A stretch of DNA of 14,350 nt. Source: Actinomycetota bacterium. Its GTDB lineage: Bacteria; Actinomycetota; Actinomycetes; Actinomycetales; Cellulomonadaceae. Made by a program: the position numbers and the translations under genes. Location of the stretch: assembly GCA_018898235.1 (NCBI GenBank), contig JAHIJU010000321.1, positions 1-14,350 on the forward strand, written 5' to 3'. The notes beneath the pieces are model-generated. The model was given only the letters and a program-made list of their open reading frames with translations, had not been told where the DNA came from and did not search any database. This document shows, one piece after another, positions 7,545 through 14,350 of the stretch (positions are counted from its first letter, which is position 1; each line of letters starts with the position of its first letter).

Positions 7545-8192
7545 GTGCCGCTCGAAGTGACCGACATCGCCCCCGCCGACGACCTGCGTCCGGTCGGCAA
7601 CGTCGTCCTCGTCGTCGTCGACATCCAGGGCGGTGGTGTGCCGTCGGCCCAGCGCCTCAAACCCGGTTTCATGCCCGGTCGCGAGGAGCGCAACGCCAGG
7701 GCCGTCGACCTCGTCGCGCGCTGCCGCGCCAAGGGCGTGCCCGTCGTCTTCATCCAGGAGGTGCACAAGCCGTCGCTCGTCGACATCGGTCGCGAGCTCG
7801 ACGGCGCCGAGGGCCCCCACTGTCTCGAGGGCGAGGAGACCACGCAGCTGCACCCGGGCCTCGACCCGCGGCCCGAGGAGTACCTGGTGCGCAAGCGCCG
7901 CTACAGCGCCTTCTTCGGCTCCGAGCTCGACATCGTGCTCAAGGGCTACCGGGCCGAGACGCTCGTGCTCATCGGCGGCATGACCGACGTGTGCATCCAC
8001 TACACGGCTGTCGACGCGCACCAGCTCGACTACCGGTTCCGCACGATCTCGGACATGGTGATCGGCTCGAGCGTCCCGCTGCACGAGGCCGCCCTGCGCG
8101 CCATGAAATACCTCCAGCGCGACGCACTGGTCAGCCTCGACGCCATGCACGCGTGGCTCGACACGCTGCCCGACCCGGCCGCGACGGTCTGA
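7545..8192 (+). CDS. isochorismatase-fold cysteine hydrolase, paralogue 1
   Basis: This 215-residue cytoplasmic hydrolase carries the cysteine hydrolase triad: Asp26 in VVVDIQ, Lys117 in RKRRYSAFF, and nucleophile Cys150 in GGMTDVCIHYTA. The superfamily cleaves C-N bonds in small amides (nicotinamide, N-carbamoylsarcosine, biuret, triuret, guanylurea, ureidoacrylate) and, without the Cys, isochorismate; the Cys here argues for amide or ureide hydrolysis. Between Asp and Lys lies a distinctive block, EVHK then DIGRELDG and EGPHCLEG (about 72-96), shared with the next gene and not part of the biuret hydrolase sequence as I recall it. It has an N-terminal extension of about 13 residues relative to paralogue 2. 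GTG 7545 is chosen for the TAGGAGG site 5 nt upstream. It follows the importer genes by 9 nt, so it probably acts on the imported substrate or a product of it. The substrate is not identifiable from sequence. Confidence 0.88.
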   Translation: MPLEVTDIAPADDLRPVGNVVLVVVDIQGGGVPSAQRLKPGFMPGREERNARAVDLVARCRAKGVPVVFIQEVHKPSLVDIGRELDGAEGPHCLEGEETTQLHPGLDPRPEEYLVRKRRYSAFFGSELDIVLKGYRAETLVLIGGMTDVCIHYTAVDAHQLDYRFRTISDMVIGSSVPLHEAALRAMKYLQRDALVSLDAMHAWLDTLPDPAATV

Positions 8193-8202
8193 GGAGCACC
8201 CC

Positions 8203-8790
8203 ATGAACATCGAGGGCAGGACGGCGCTCGTCGTCGTCGACTTCCAGGGCGGACCGCTCGACGGGCCCCGTGAGAAGGACCCGTTCGACGTCCCCGCGCA
8301 GCGCGACCGCGCCGTCGCGATGGTCGCCGCGGCCCGTGAGGCCGGCATCCCGGTCGTCTGGATCCAGGAGGTGCACAAGCGGCACCTCATCGACATCGGC
8401 CGCGAGCTCGACGGCTCCGAGGGCCCGCACTGCCTCGAGGGCAGCCCCGCCACCGAACTCGCCGAGGGGCTCGTGCCGCTGCCGGAGGAGTTCCACCTCC
8501 GCAAGCGCCGCTACAGCGGCTTCTTCGGCACCGAGCTCGACCTCGTGCTCAAGTCCTACCGGGTCGACTCGCTCGTCCTCATCGGCGGGTTCACCGACAT
8601 CTGCATCCTCTACACCGCCGTCGACGCCCACCAACGCGACTTCCACCTCAACGTCGTCACCGACGTCGTCATGGGCTCGTCGGTGCGTGCCCACGAGGAC
8701 GCGCTCGAGATGATCCGCTACCTGCAGCGCGATGCGCTGGTCGACTCCGCCGAGGTCATGGCCTGGATCGCCGCGACCACGGCCGCGTGA
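8203..8790 (+). CDS. isochorismatase-fold cysteine hydrolase, paralogue 2
   Basis: This 195-residue protein has the triad Asp13 (VVVDFQ), Lys101 (RKRRYSGFF) and Cys134 (GGFTDICILYTA). Hand alignment to the preceding gene gives about 64% identity over some 142 residues from the GVPVV/GIPVV strand onward, so the two are tandem duplicates. Both keep every catalytic residue and the DIGRELDG and EGPHCLEG block. They differ most between the catalytic Asp and the first helix and just before the catalytic Lys, regions that line the active site or the subunit interface in this fold. They could be two steps on related substrates or a hetero-oligomer; family members are often tetramers (inference). ATG 8203 has GAGGAG at 8191-8196, overlapping the previous TGA. 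The stop overlaps the GTG of the MFS gene by 4 nt. Confidence 0.88.
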   Translation: MNIEGRTALVVVDFQGGPLDGPREKDPFDVPAQRDRAVAMVAAAREAGIPVVWIQEVHKRHLIDIGRELDGSEGPHCLEGSPATELAEGLVPLPEEFHLRKRRYSGFFGTELDLVLKSYRVDSLVLIGGFTDICILYTAVDAHQRDFHLNVVTDVVMGSSVRAHEDALEMIRYLQRDALVDSAEVMAWIAATTAA

Positions 8791-9977
8791 GCCCGCGGGT
8801 ACGCCTCACCCTGTGGGGCCTGGCCGCGGCCATGTTCGCGGCGACGCTCGCGAACATGCTCGTGCCCGGGGTGCTGCCGGCCTTCGCCTCGGCCACCGGG
8901 ATCTCGATGTCGGCGATCGGCCGCTCCAGCGCGGTGTTCGGGATCGTCTACGCCGTGGCCGCACCGCTGCTCGCGCTCGCCGTGCGTCGCGTGCCGCCGT
9001 ACCGGGTGCTGCTCGTCGCCCTGCCGGCGTCGGCGCTGGCGGTGCTGGGTGTGGCGATCGCAGGCAGCGTCCCCGCGCTGTTCGCGGCCCGTGCCGTGCA
9101 GGCCGTCGCCGTGGCGGGCGTGGTGCCCATGTGCACCGTGCACGCGGGCACGATCGTCGCGCCGCTGCTGCGTTCCAAGGCGCTGTCGGTCTCGTTCTCC
9201 GGCATGGTGCTGTCCTCGCTGGTCGGCGCGCCGCTGGGCAACGCGCTCGGCGGGCTCATCGGCGCCCGGCAGGTGTTCTGGGTGGCCGCTGCGGCCACCC
9301 TGCTCGCGTTCGGCCTGCTCGTCGCACTGGCGCCATGGCAGGCGCAGCTGCGCTCCGCGGCCGCCCCGCCCGGTGGCCTGGCCGGGGCCGGTCCGGTCAC
9401 CGCGGGTGCCTCCGCGGCCGTCGCGGTCCTCGTCGCTGTCCTCCTCACCGCGATGCTCGAGGGCGTCGCGACCTCGAGCCTCAACACCTTCGTCTCGCCG
9501 TACCTGACCGCCACCACGGGCGCACGCGGCACCGTGCTGTCGGCCCTGCTGCTGTGCTACGGCGTCGCCGGCCTGGTGGGCAACGCGCTCCTGGGCGCGG
9601 TCGCCGACCGGCTCGGGCCGGCCCGGGTGCTCGTCGCGGTGACGTCCGCTGCGGCCCTCGGCGTCGCAGCGCTGCGGCTGGCGACCTCCCCGGGCTGGGC
9701 GGCCGTGCTGCTGCTCACGTGGGGGTTCTGCTCGTGGGCGATCAATCCGCCGCTGCAGGCACTGCTCATCGCCAACGCGGGGCGGCACGTGCGGCTGGCC
9801 GTGGCGGCCAACTCGTCGGTGATCTTCACCGGGTCGAGCATCGGCGCCGGGGTCGCGGCGGCCCAGGTCGACGCCGGCGGCCTGCTGACCCTGCCGTTGA
9901 CCGCGGGCGCCGCCTTCGCCGCCTCGGCGGTCGCCGCACTCGTCGCCTGGTGGCTCAGCGCCCGTCGCGGCTCGTGA
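8787..9977 (+). CDS. MFS transporter, DHA1-like
   Basis: This 396-residue, strongly hydrophobic membrane protein fits a 12-helix major facilitator. The two halves are split by a polar central loop at about 183-207. The first half contains a motif-C-like stretch in helix 5, SSLVGAPLGNALGG (143-156) with GARQVFWV following, which is typical of drug:proton antiporter-like (DHA1) members. The second half contains LGAVADRLGPARVLVAV, matching the MFS loop motif (G...DR.G...) between helices 8 and 9. GTG 8787 overlaps the hydrolase stop by 4 nt (GTGA) and has no clear ribosome binding site, so translation is probably coupled. As last gene of an uptake-and-hydrolysis operon it may export a product or take up a related substrate; the direction cannot be told. 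Its last 23 nt overlap the convergent amidohydrolase gene. Confidence 0.88.
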   Translation: MSPRVRLTLWGLAAAMFAATLANMLVPGVLPAFASATGISMSAIGRSSAVFGIVYAVAAPLLALAVRRVPPYRVLLVALPASALAVLGVAIAGSVPALFAARAVQAVAVAGVVPMCTVHAGTIVAPLLRSKALSVSFSGMVLSSLVGAPLGNALGGLIGARQVFWVAAAATLLAFGLLVALAPWQAQLRSAAAPPGGLAGAGPVTAGASAAVAVLVAVLLTAMLEGVATSSLNTFVSPYLTATTGARGTVLSALLLCYGVAGLVGNALLGAVADRLGPARVLVAVTSAAALGVAALRLATSPGWAAVLLLTWGFCSWAINPPLQALLIANAGRHVRLAVAANSSVIFTGSSIGAGVAAAQVDAGGLLTLPLTAGAAFAASAVAALVAWWLSARRGS

Positions 9978-11226
9978 CCACCCGGCCGGACTGCAGCACC
10001 ACGCGCACGTGCGTGGCGTCCGCCAGCGCGTGCGGCGCGGCGAGTGGGTCGACGTCGAGCACGACGACGTCGCCCACCTTGCCCACCTCGAGCGAGCCCA
10101 GCCGGTCGGCCAGCCCCAGCACATGGGCGCCGCCGAGCGTCGCGGCGCGCACGGCTGCCCGCGGGTCGAGCCCTGCGTCGACGAGCCGGCCGAGCTCGGC
10201 GAGGTTCGACCCGTGCGGGTGGATGCCGGCGTCGGTGCCGAGCGCGACGGGTACGCCCGCGGCGATGGCGCGCCGGGCGGCGTCGCGCCCGCGCACCTGC
10301 CACTCGCGCTTCTTGGCGACGACGGCGGCCGGCGTCACCGCCGGGTCGGGCGCCATCGCGAGGGTCGACAGCGTGGGGACGAGCACGGTGCCGCGCGCGA
10401 GCATCGCCTCAACGAGCTCGTCGGGCATCTCGTAGCCGTGCTCGAGGCTGGTGGCCCCGCCGCGTACAGCCTCGAGCGCACCTGCGGCGCCCTGGGCGTG
10501 CGCGGCGACCGGTCGCCCACCGCGCCGGGCCAGCTCGCTCACGATGAGGCGGACCTCGTGCTCGCTCAGGCCGAGGTCCTCGGGCGAGTCGGCCAGTGTC
10601 GAGATGCCGCCCGTCGTGCAGACCTTGATGACGTCGGCGCCGGTGCGAACGAGGCCGCGCACGGCCCGCAGCACGTCCTCGTCACAGTCGACCACGGCCC
10701 AGCTCGCCACCTGCTCCCACGTGCTGGACGCCTCGCGGGTCCCGTTGGGCAGCACCGGGTCGGCGTGCCCGCCGGTCGGCGACAGCAGCGCGATCGCGAG
10801 GTGCGCCCGCGGTCCTGCGATCTGCCCCTTGGCGATCGCCGTGCGGTAGCCGGGCGTGAGCCCGCCGAGGTCGCGCACGGTCGTGACGCCGGCTTCGAGC
10901 GTGAGGCGCAGCGACTCGGCGGTGTCGAACGCGTGCTCCTCGGCGAACGCGGCCCGCTGCTGGGCGACCCGGCGCCCGTTGGGCATCGTCAGGTGCACGT
11001 GCACGTCGACGAACCCGGGCAGCACATGCCGCCCGGCGGCGTCGACAACCCGGTCCGCGCGAGCGGCAGCCGGTCGCGGTGGCCCGACGTAGGAGACGAC
11101 GCCGTCCGTGACCTCGACGTCCCAGCCCTCGCGAGGCTCGGCACCCGTGCCGTCGAGCACGGTCCCGCCGGTGACCAGCGTCGTGCCCGCCGCGACCGGC
11201 ACGCTCGGGAGCAGGGCCGGACGCAT
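9955..11226 (-). CDS. metal-dependent amidohydrolase (imidazolonepropionase/prolidase-like)
   Basis: This 423-residue cytoplasmic enzyme of the amidohydrolase superfamily shows the ligands of a binuclear metal site in order: His76 and His78 (DVHVHLT), Lys201 (DVIKVCTTGG, the probable carboxylated lysine), His243 (AAHAQG), His263 (LEHGYE) and Asp332 (LGTDAG). A beta-sandwich domain is formed from both ends (about 10-70 and 385-423). The pattern fits the group annotated as imidazolonepropionase-like or Xaa-Pro dipeptidase-like hydrolases, which cleave cyclic amides or N-acyl/dipeptide bonds; no histidine-utilisation genes are nearby, so HutI is unlikely. ATG 11226 is supported by GGAGA 5 nt upstream (11232-11236, minus strand). 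It is preceded by the same inverted repeat as the importer operon, suggesting shared control, and lies 94 nt downstream of ileS on the same strand. The substrate is unknown. The 3' end overlaps the MFS gene by 23 nt. Confidence 0.9.
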   Translation of the reverse strand: MRPALLPSVPVAAGTTLVTGGTVLDGTGAEPREGWDVEVTDGVVSYVGPPRPAAARADRVVDAAGRHVLPGFVDVHVHLTMPNGRRVAQQRAAFAEEHAFDTAESLRLTLEAGVTTVRDLGGLTPGYRTAIAKGQIAGPRAHLAIALLSPTGGHADPVLPNGTREASSTWEQVASWAVVDCDEDVLRAVRGLVRTGADVIKVCTTGGISTLADSPEDLGLSEHEVRLIVSELARRGGRPVAAHAQGAAGALEAVRGGATSLEHGYEMPDELVEAMLARGTVLVPTLSTLAMAPDPAVTPAAVVAKKREWQVRGRDAARRAIAAGVPVALGTDAGIHPHGSNLAELGRLVDAGLDPRAAVRAATLGGAHVLGLADRLGSLEVGKVGDVVVLDVDPLAAPHALADATHVRVVLQSGRVVTSRDGR

Positions 11227-11261
11227 CGGGTTCTCCAGGGGGTCAGGGAGCGAGGGGCGAG

Positions 11262-11288
11262 GAACCTAGCCTAGCGCCCGATAGGTTC
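11262..11288 (-). promoter_or_regulatory. promoter/operator with inverted repeat upstream of the amidohydrolase gene
   Basis: The 94-nt gap between ileS and the amidohydrolase contains a perfect 7-nt inverted repeat, GAACCTA (11262-11268) and TAGGTTC (11282-11288), with a 13-nt spacer. It resembles the element at 2179-2204: the same arms bar one base, and 11 identical contiguous nt on the plus strand. Read on the minus strand, TAGGTT at 11268-11263 could be a -10 hexamer, 36 nt before the ATG, close to the 33 nt seen in the importer operon. No convincing -35 or ileS terminator was seen in the gap. I infer a common regulator binding both sites. Confidence 0.55.
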
Positions 11289-11320
11289 ACCCCGCGCCCC
11301 CTCCCCCGCCGCGAGCCGGT

Positions 11321-14300
11321 TCAGCCGACCTTCGTCACCTGCACGGTCAGCTCGGCGCCCTCGCGCACCTCGAGCTCGACGGCCAGCGTCTCGGACGCGA
11401 TGAGCGCACGGTGCGCCTCGACCGCGCCGACCTGATCGGCCGGCACCGCCAGCGCCAGCGCGATCCGATCGCTGACCTGCAGACCCACAGCCTTGCGCTC
11501 GTCCTGCACGGCCCGCACGACGTCACGCGCGACACCCTCGGCCGCCAGCTCGGCGTCCACCGCGGTGTCGAGCAGCACCACACCCCCGCCGGGCAGGACG
11601 GCAGCCACCCGGTCGCTCGCACCGCCCGCCGCGACCACCGTCGCCAGCTCGTACTCGGCGGGCTCGAGCGGTACGTCGCCGTCCTCGGTCGCGACCACCA
11701 CGACCCCGTCGACCTCGCGCCACGCACCGGCCTTCGCCGCCTTGATGACCGCCTGCACGCCGCGCCCGAGGCGCGGGCCGGCGGCGCGTGCGTTCACCGC
11801 GAGGCGCTGGGCGACGCCCAGCTGCTCGAGTCCCACCTCCGCGAGGTCGGCCAGCGTCACATGCTTGACGTTGAGCTCGGCCGCGAGCAGCTCGACGTAG
11901 GGCTGCACCGCCGCCGGGTCGCTCACCGTGACCGCGAGCTCGCGCAGCGGCTGACGCACGCGCAGGCCGTGCGTCTTGCGCAGGCCCAGCACGGTCGAGA
12001 CCACCGACCGCACCTCGTCCATCGCCGCCACCAGCTCGGGGTCGGCCACCAGCGCGCCGGTGCCGGCGACCGGCCAGTCGGTCAGGTGCACGGAGCGCCC
12101 GCCGGCGAGGCCGCGCCAGACCTCCTCCGCCACCATCGGCGCCAGCGGGGCCATCACCCTGGTGAGCACCTCGAGCGCCGTGAGCAGCGTGTCGAACGCG
12201 TCGGCGTCCTCGGCCCAGAACCGGTCCCGCTGAGTGCGCACGTACCAGTTCGTGAGCACGTCGAGGTGCTCTCGCACGTCCTCGCACGCAGCGGCGATGT
12301 CGTACTCGTCCAGGTGCGCGGTGACGGCCTCGACCAGGTCGTGCGTGCGCGCCAGCAGGTACCGGTCGAGGGTGGGCAGCCCGGCCACGCGGGCGGCGTC
12401 CAGCGGCACGGCGCGATACCCCGCGGCATTCGCGTAGAGGCTGAAGAAGTAGTAGGTGCTCCACAACGGCAGCAGCACCTGGCGCACACCCTCGCGGATG
12501 TTCTCCTGCGCCACGACGAGGTTGCCGCCGCGCAGCACCGGCGAGCTCATCAACGCCCAGCGCACAGCGTCCGAGCCGTAGGTGTCGAACATGACCATCG
12601 GGTCGGGGAAGTTGCGCAGCGACTTGCTGGCCTTGCGTCCGTCGTCGCCCAGCACGATGCCGTGGCAGACGCACGAGGAGAACGCGGGCCGGTCGAACAG
12701 GGCCGTGGCCAGCACGTGCAGCGTGTAGAACCAGCCGCGGGTCTGCCCGATGTACTCGACGATGAAGTCGCCCGGGTAGTGGTTCTCGAACCACTGGGTG
12801 TTCTCGAACGGGTAGTGCACCTGCGCGTAGGGCATCGACCCGGAGTCGAACCACACGTCCAGCACATCGGAGATCCGGTGCATGGTGGATCGACCGGTCG
12901 GGTCGTCCGGGTTGGGCCGGGTGAGCTCGTCGATCCAGGGACGGTGCAGGTCCGGCTCCCCCGCCGCGTTGCGCGGCAGCCTGCCGAAGTCGGCCTCGAG
13001 CTCGGCGAACGAGCCGTACACGTCGATGCGCGGGTAGGCCGGGTCGTCGGACACCCACACCGGGATCGGGGTGCCCCAGTAGCGGTTGCGGCTCACCGAC
13101 CAGTCGCGGGCGCCGGCCAGCCACTTGCCGAACTGCCCGTCGCGGATGTGCTCCGGGGTCCAGTCGATCTGCTGGTTGAGCTCGACCATCCGGTCCCGGA
13201 ACGCCGTGACGCGCACGAACCAGGACGAGACCGCCTTGTAGATGAGGGGGTTCCGGCACCGCCAGCAGTGCGGGTAGGAGTGCACGTAGCTGGCCTCGCG
13301 CAGCAGCCGGCCATCGGCGCGCAACCGGTCGATGATCGGCTTGTTCGCCTCGAAGACCTGCAGCCCCTCGAAGTCCGGGACCAGTGCGGTGAACTTTCCA
13401 CCGTCGTCCACGGACAGCAGGGTCGGGATACCCGCGGCCTCGCACGCCTCCTGGTCGACCTCGCCGTAGGCGGGTGCCATGTGCACGACACCGGTGCCGT
13501 CCTCGGTGGTGACGAAGTCGCCGAGCAGCACCTGCCAGGCCGCCGCAGTACCGAACTTCTCCGCGTCGGCGAAGTAGTCGAACAGCCGCGTGTACCGCAG
13601 CCCGGCGAGCTCGGCCCCGAGCAGGGTGCGCGTAACGGCCGCCTGCGCCTCCTGCGCCGTGGCGTAGCCCAGGTCCTTGGCGTAGGAACCCAGCAGCGCC
13701 TGCGCCATGAGGAACGGGCCCTGCCCGGCCTTGGTGCCGAGCGGACCGGCCGGGACCACGACGTAGGACACCTGCGCGCCGACCGCGAGGGCCTCATTGG
13801 TCGGCAGGGTCCACGGCGTCGTCGTCCACGCCAGCGCGCTCACCCCGACCAGGCCCAGCGCCTGCGCCGCCTCGCCGACGAACGGGAACGTCACCGTGAC
13901 CGTCCGGTCCTGACGGTCCTGGTAGACGTCGGCGTCCATGCCCAGCTCGTGGTTGGACAGCGGGGTCTGGTCCCGCCAGCAGTACGGCAGGACGCGGTAG
14001 CCCTCGTACGCCAGGCCCTTGTCGTAGAGCTGCTTGAACGCCCAGATCACCGACTCCATGAACGTCGGGTCGAGGGTCTTGTAGTCGTGCTCGAAGTCCA
14101 CCCAGCGCGCCTGCCGCGTGACGTAGTCCTGCCACTCGTGGGTGTAGGTGAGCACCGAGGTGCGGCACGCGTCGTTGAACGCCGCGATGCCCATCTCCTC
14201 GATCTGCGACTTGTCGGTGATGCCGAGGATCCGCTCGGCCTCCAGCTCGGCGGGCAGCCCGTGGGTGTCCCAGCCGAACCGGCGCTCGACCCGGTGCCCG

Positions 14301-14350
14301 CGCATGGTCTGGTAGCGCGGGACCAGGTCCTTGACGTACCCGGTGAGCAG
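11321..14350 (-). CDS. ileS: isoleucyl-tRNA synthetase (5' truncated by the window edge)
   Basis: The enzyme charges tRNA-Ile with isoleucine in the cytoplasm. About 1009 residues are present; the frame stays open to position 14350, and residues LLTGYVKDLVPRYQT precede the internal Met at 14305, so that Met is not the start. The family HIGH motif normally lies just before LLTGYVKD, hence immediately outside the window, with perhaps 60-80 residues missing. Visible parts in order: GWDTHGLP; the CP1 editing domain, with TTTPWTLPTN and later DGTGVVHMAPAYGE; a CWRC pair of cysteines suggesting zinc binding; DVWFDSGS; and GRKASKSLRNFPDP, the KMSKS loop in the form KASKS (12620-12634). The alpha-helical anticodon-binding domain and C-terminal extension follow. 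Length and the C-terminal region fit the long, eukaryote-like type 2 class common in actinomycetes, a class often mupirocin-tolerant (family knowledge, not shown here). Confidence 0.96.
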   Translation of the reverse strand: MLTGYVKDLVPRYQTMRGHRVERRFGWDTHGLPAELEAERILGITDKSQIEEMGIAAFNDACRTSVLTYTHEWQDYVTRQARWVDFEHDYKTLDPTFMESVIWAFKQLYDKGLAYEGYRVLPYCWRDQTPLSNHELGMDADVYQDRQDRTVTVTFPFVGEAAQALGLVGVSALAWTTTPWTLPTNEALAVGAQVSYVVVPAGPLGTKAGQGPFLMAQALLGSYAKDLGYATAQEAQAAVTRTLLGAELAGLRYTRLFDYFADAEKFGTAAAWQVLLGDFVTTEDGTGVVHMAPAYGEVDQEACEAAGIPTLLSVDDGGKFTALVPDFEGLQVFEANKPIIDRLRADGRLLREASYVHSYPHCWRCRNPLIYKAVSSWFVRVTAFRDRMVELNQQIDWTPEHIRDGQFGKWLAGARDWSVSRNRYWGTPIPVWVSDDPAYPRIDVYGSFAELEADFGRLPRNAAGEPDLHRPWIDELTRPNPDDPTGRSTMHRISDVLDVWFDSGSMPYAQVHYPFENTQWFENHYPGDFIVEYIGQTRGWFYTLHVLATALFDRPAFSSCVCHGIVLGDDGRKASKSLRNFPDPMVMFDTYGSDAVRWALMSSPVLRGGNLVVAQENIREGVRQVLLPLWSTYYFFSLYANAAGYRAVPLDAARVAGLPTLDRYLLARTHDLVEAVTAHLDEYDIAAACEDVREHLDVLTNWYVRTQRDRFWAEDADAFDTLLTALEVLTRVMAPLAPMVAEEVWRGLAGGRSVHLTDWPVAGTGALVADPELVAAMDEVRSVVSTVLGLRKTHGLRVRQPLRELAVTVSDPAAVQPYVELLAAELNVKHVTLADLAEVGLEQLGVAQRLAVNARAAGPRLGRGVQAVIKAAKAGAWREVDGVVVVATEDGDVPLEPAEYELATVVAAGGASDRVAAVLPGGGVVLLDTAVDAELAAEGVARDVVRAVQDERKAVGLQVSDRIALALAVPADQVGAVEAHRALIASETLAVELEVREGAELTVQVTKVG

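Noticed and set aside
7299..8504. Long open frame on the minus strand opposite the permease and hydrolase genes
   Set aside because: High GC leaves antisense frames open. The product is rich in Val, Asp, Glu, Gly and His with no domain, and it mirrors real genes on the plus strand.
7545..8790. Direct naming of the two cysteine hydrolases as biuret or triuret hydrolase
   Set aside because: Only the superfamily triad and genomic context support it. The block between the catalytic Asp and Lys differs from biuret hydrolase as I recall it, so a specific name would be overreach.
8718..10124. Long open frame on the minus strand across the MFS gene
   Set aside because: The product is composed mostly of Arg, Gly, His and Gln, with no recognisable motif and no credible start; it is a shadow of the MFS gene and of the end of the amidohydrolase gene.
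10009..11274. Plus-strand open frame opposite the amidohydrolase
   Set aside because: It has no ribosome binding site and a low-complexity product; the minus strand encodes all metal ligands of an amidohydrolase.

Overview
The window is chromosomal DNA of very high GC content, with third codon positions almost always G or C, frequent GTG starts, GGAGG-type ribosome binding sites and a long type-2-looking isoleucyl-tRNA synthetase. This points to an actinomycete, plausibly Micrococcales (Cellulomonas-like). That placement is an inference from composition and protein style, not from a marker phylogeny.

Layout. (1) Positions 1-2145, plus strand: the 3' end of a nitrogen-catabolic operon, with a truncated DUF1989 protein (urea carboxylase-associated family, now linked to carboxyguanidine deiminase) overlapping a complete allophanate hydrolase (atzF) by 4 nt. 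(2) Positions 2146-2236: a short AT-rich promoter/operator region. (3) Positions 2237-9977, plus strand: one tight probable operon. It encodes a family-5 solute-binding lipoprotein, a fused double-ATPase, two DppC/DppB-type permeases, two tandem paralogous isochorismatase-fold cysteine hydrolases and an MFS transporter. A strong 16-bp hairpin follows the binding-protein gene. (4) Positions 9955-11226, minus strand: a metal-dependent amidohydrolase whose 3' end overlaps the MFS gene convergently. (5) Positions 11227-11320: a second short regulatory gap. (6) Positions 11321-14350, minus strand: ileS, cut at the right edge just after where its HIGH motif should lie.

How the genes may work together. 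Allophanate hydrolase and DUF1989 proteins are the last steps of guanidine or urea nitrogen assimilation (carboxyguanidine to allophanate to ammonia and CO2). The next operon imports an unknown small solute and encodes two cysteine hydrolases of the superfamily that includes biuret, triuret, guanylurea and N-carbamoylsarcosine hydrolases. A near-identical inverted repeat (GAACYTA, 12-13 nt spacer, TAGGTTC) lies about 32-35 nt upstream of both the binding-protein gene and the amidohydrolase gene, the only two clear promoter-bearing gaps in the window. The most interesting reading is a small co-regulated regulon: import of an amide, ureide or guanyl compound, hydrolysis by two cysteine hydrolases and an amidohydrolase, and possibly drainage through allophanate. 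The substrate is not visible from sequence. No mobile element, tRNA, rRNA or CRISPR was seen, and no non-coding stretch exceeds about 110 nt.
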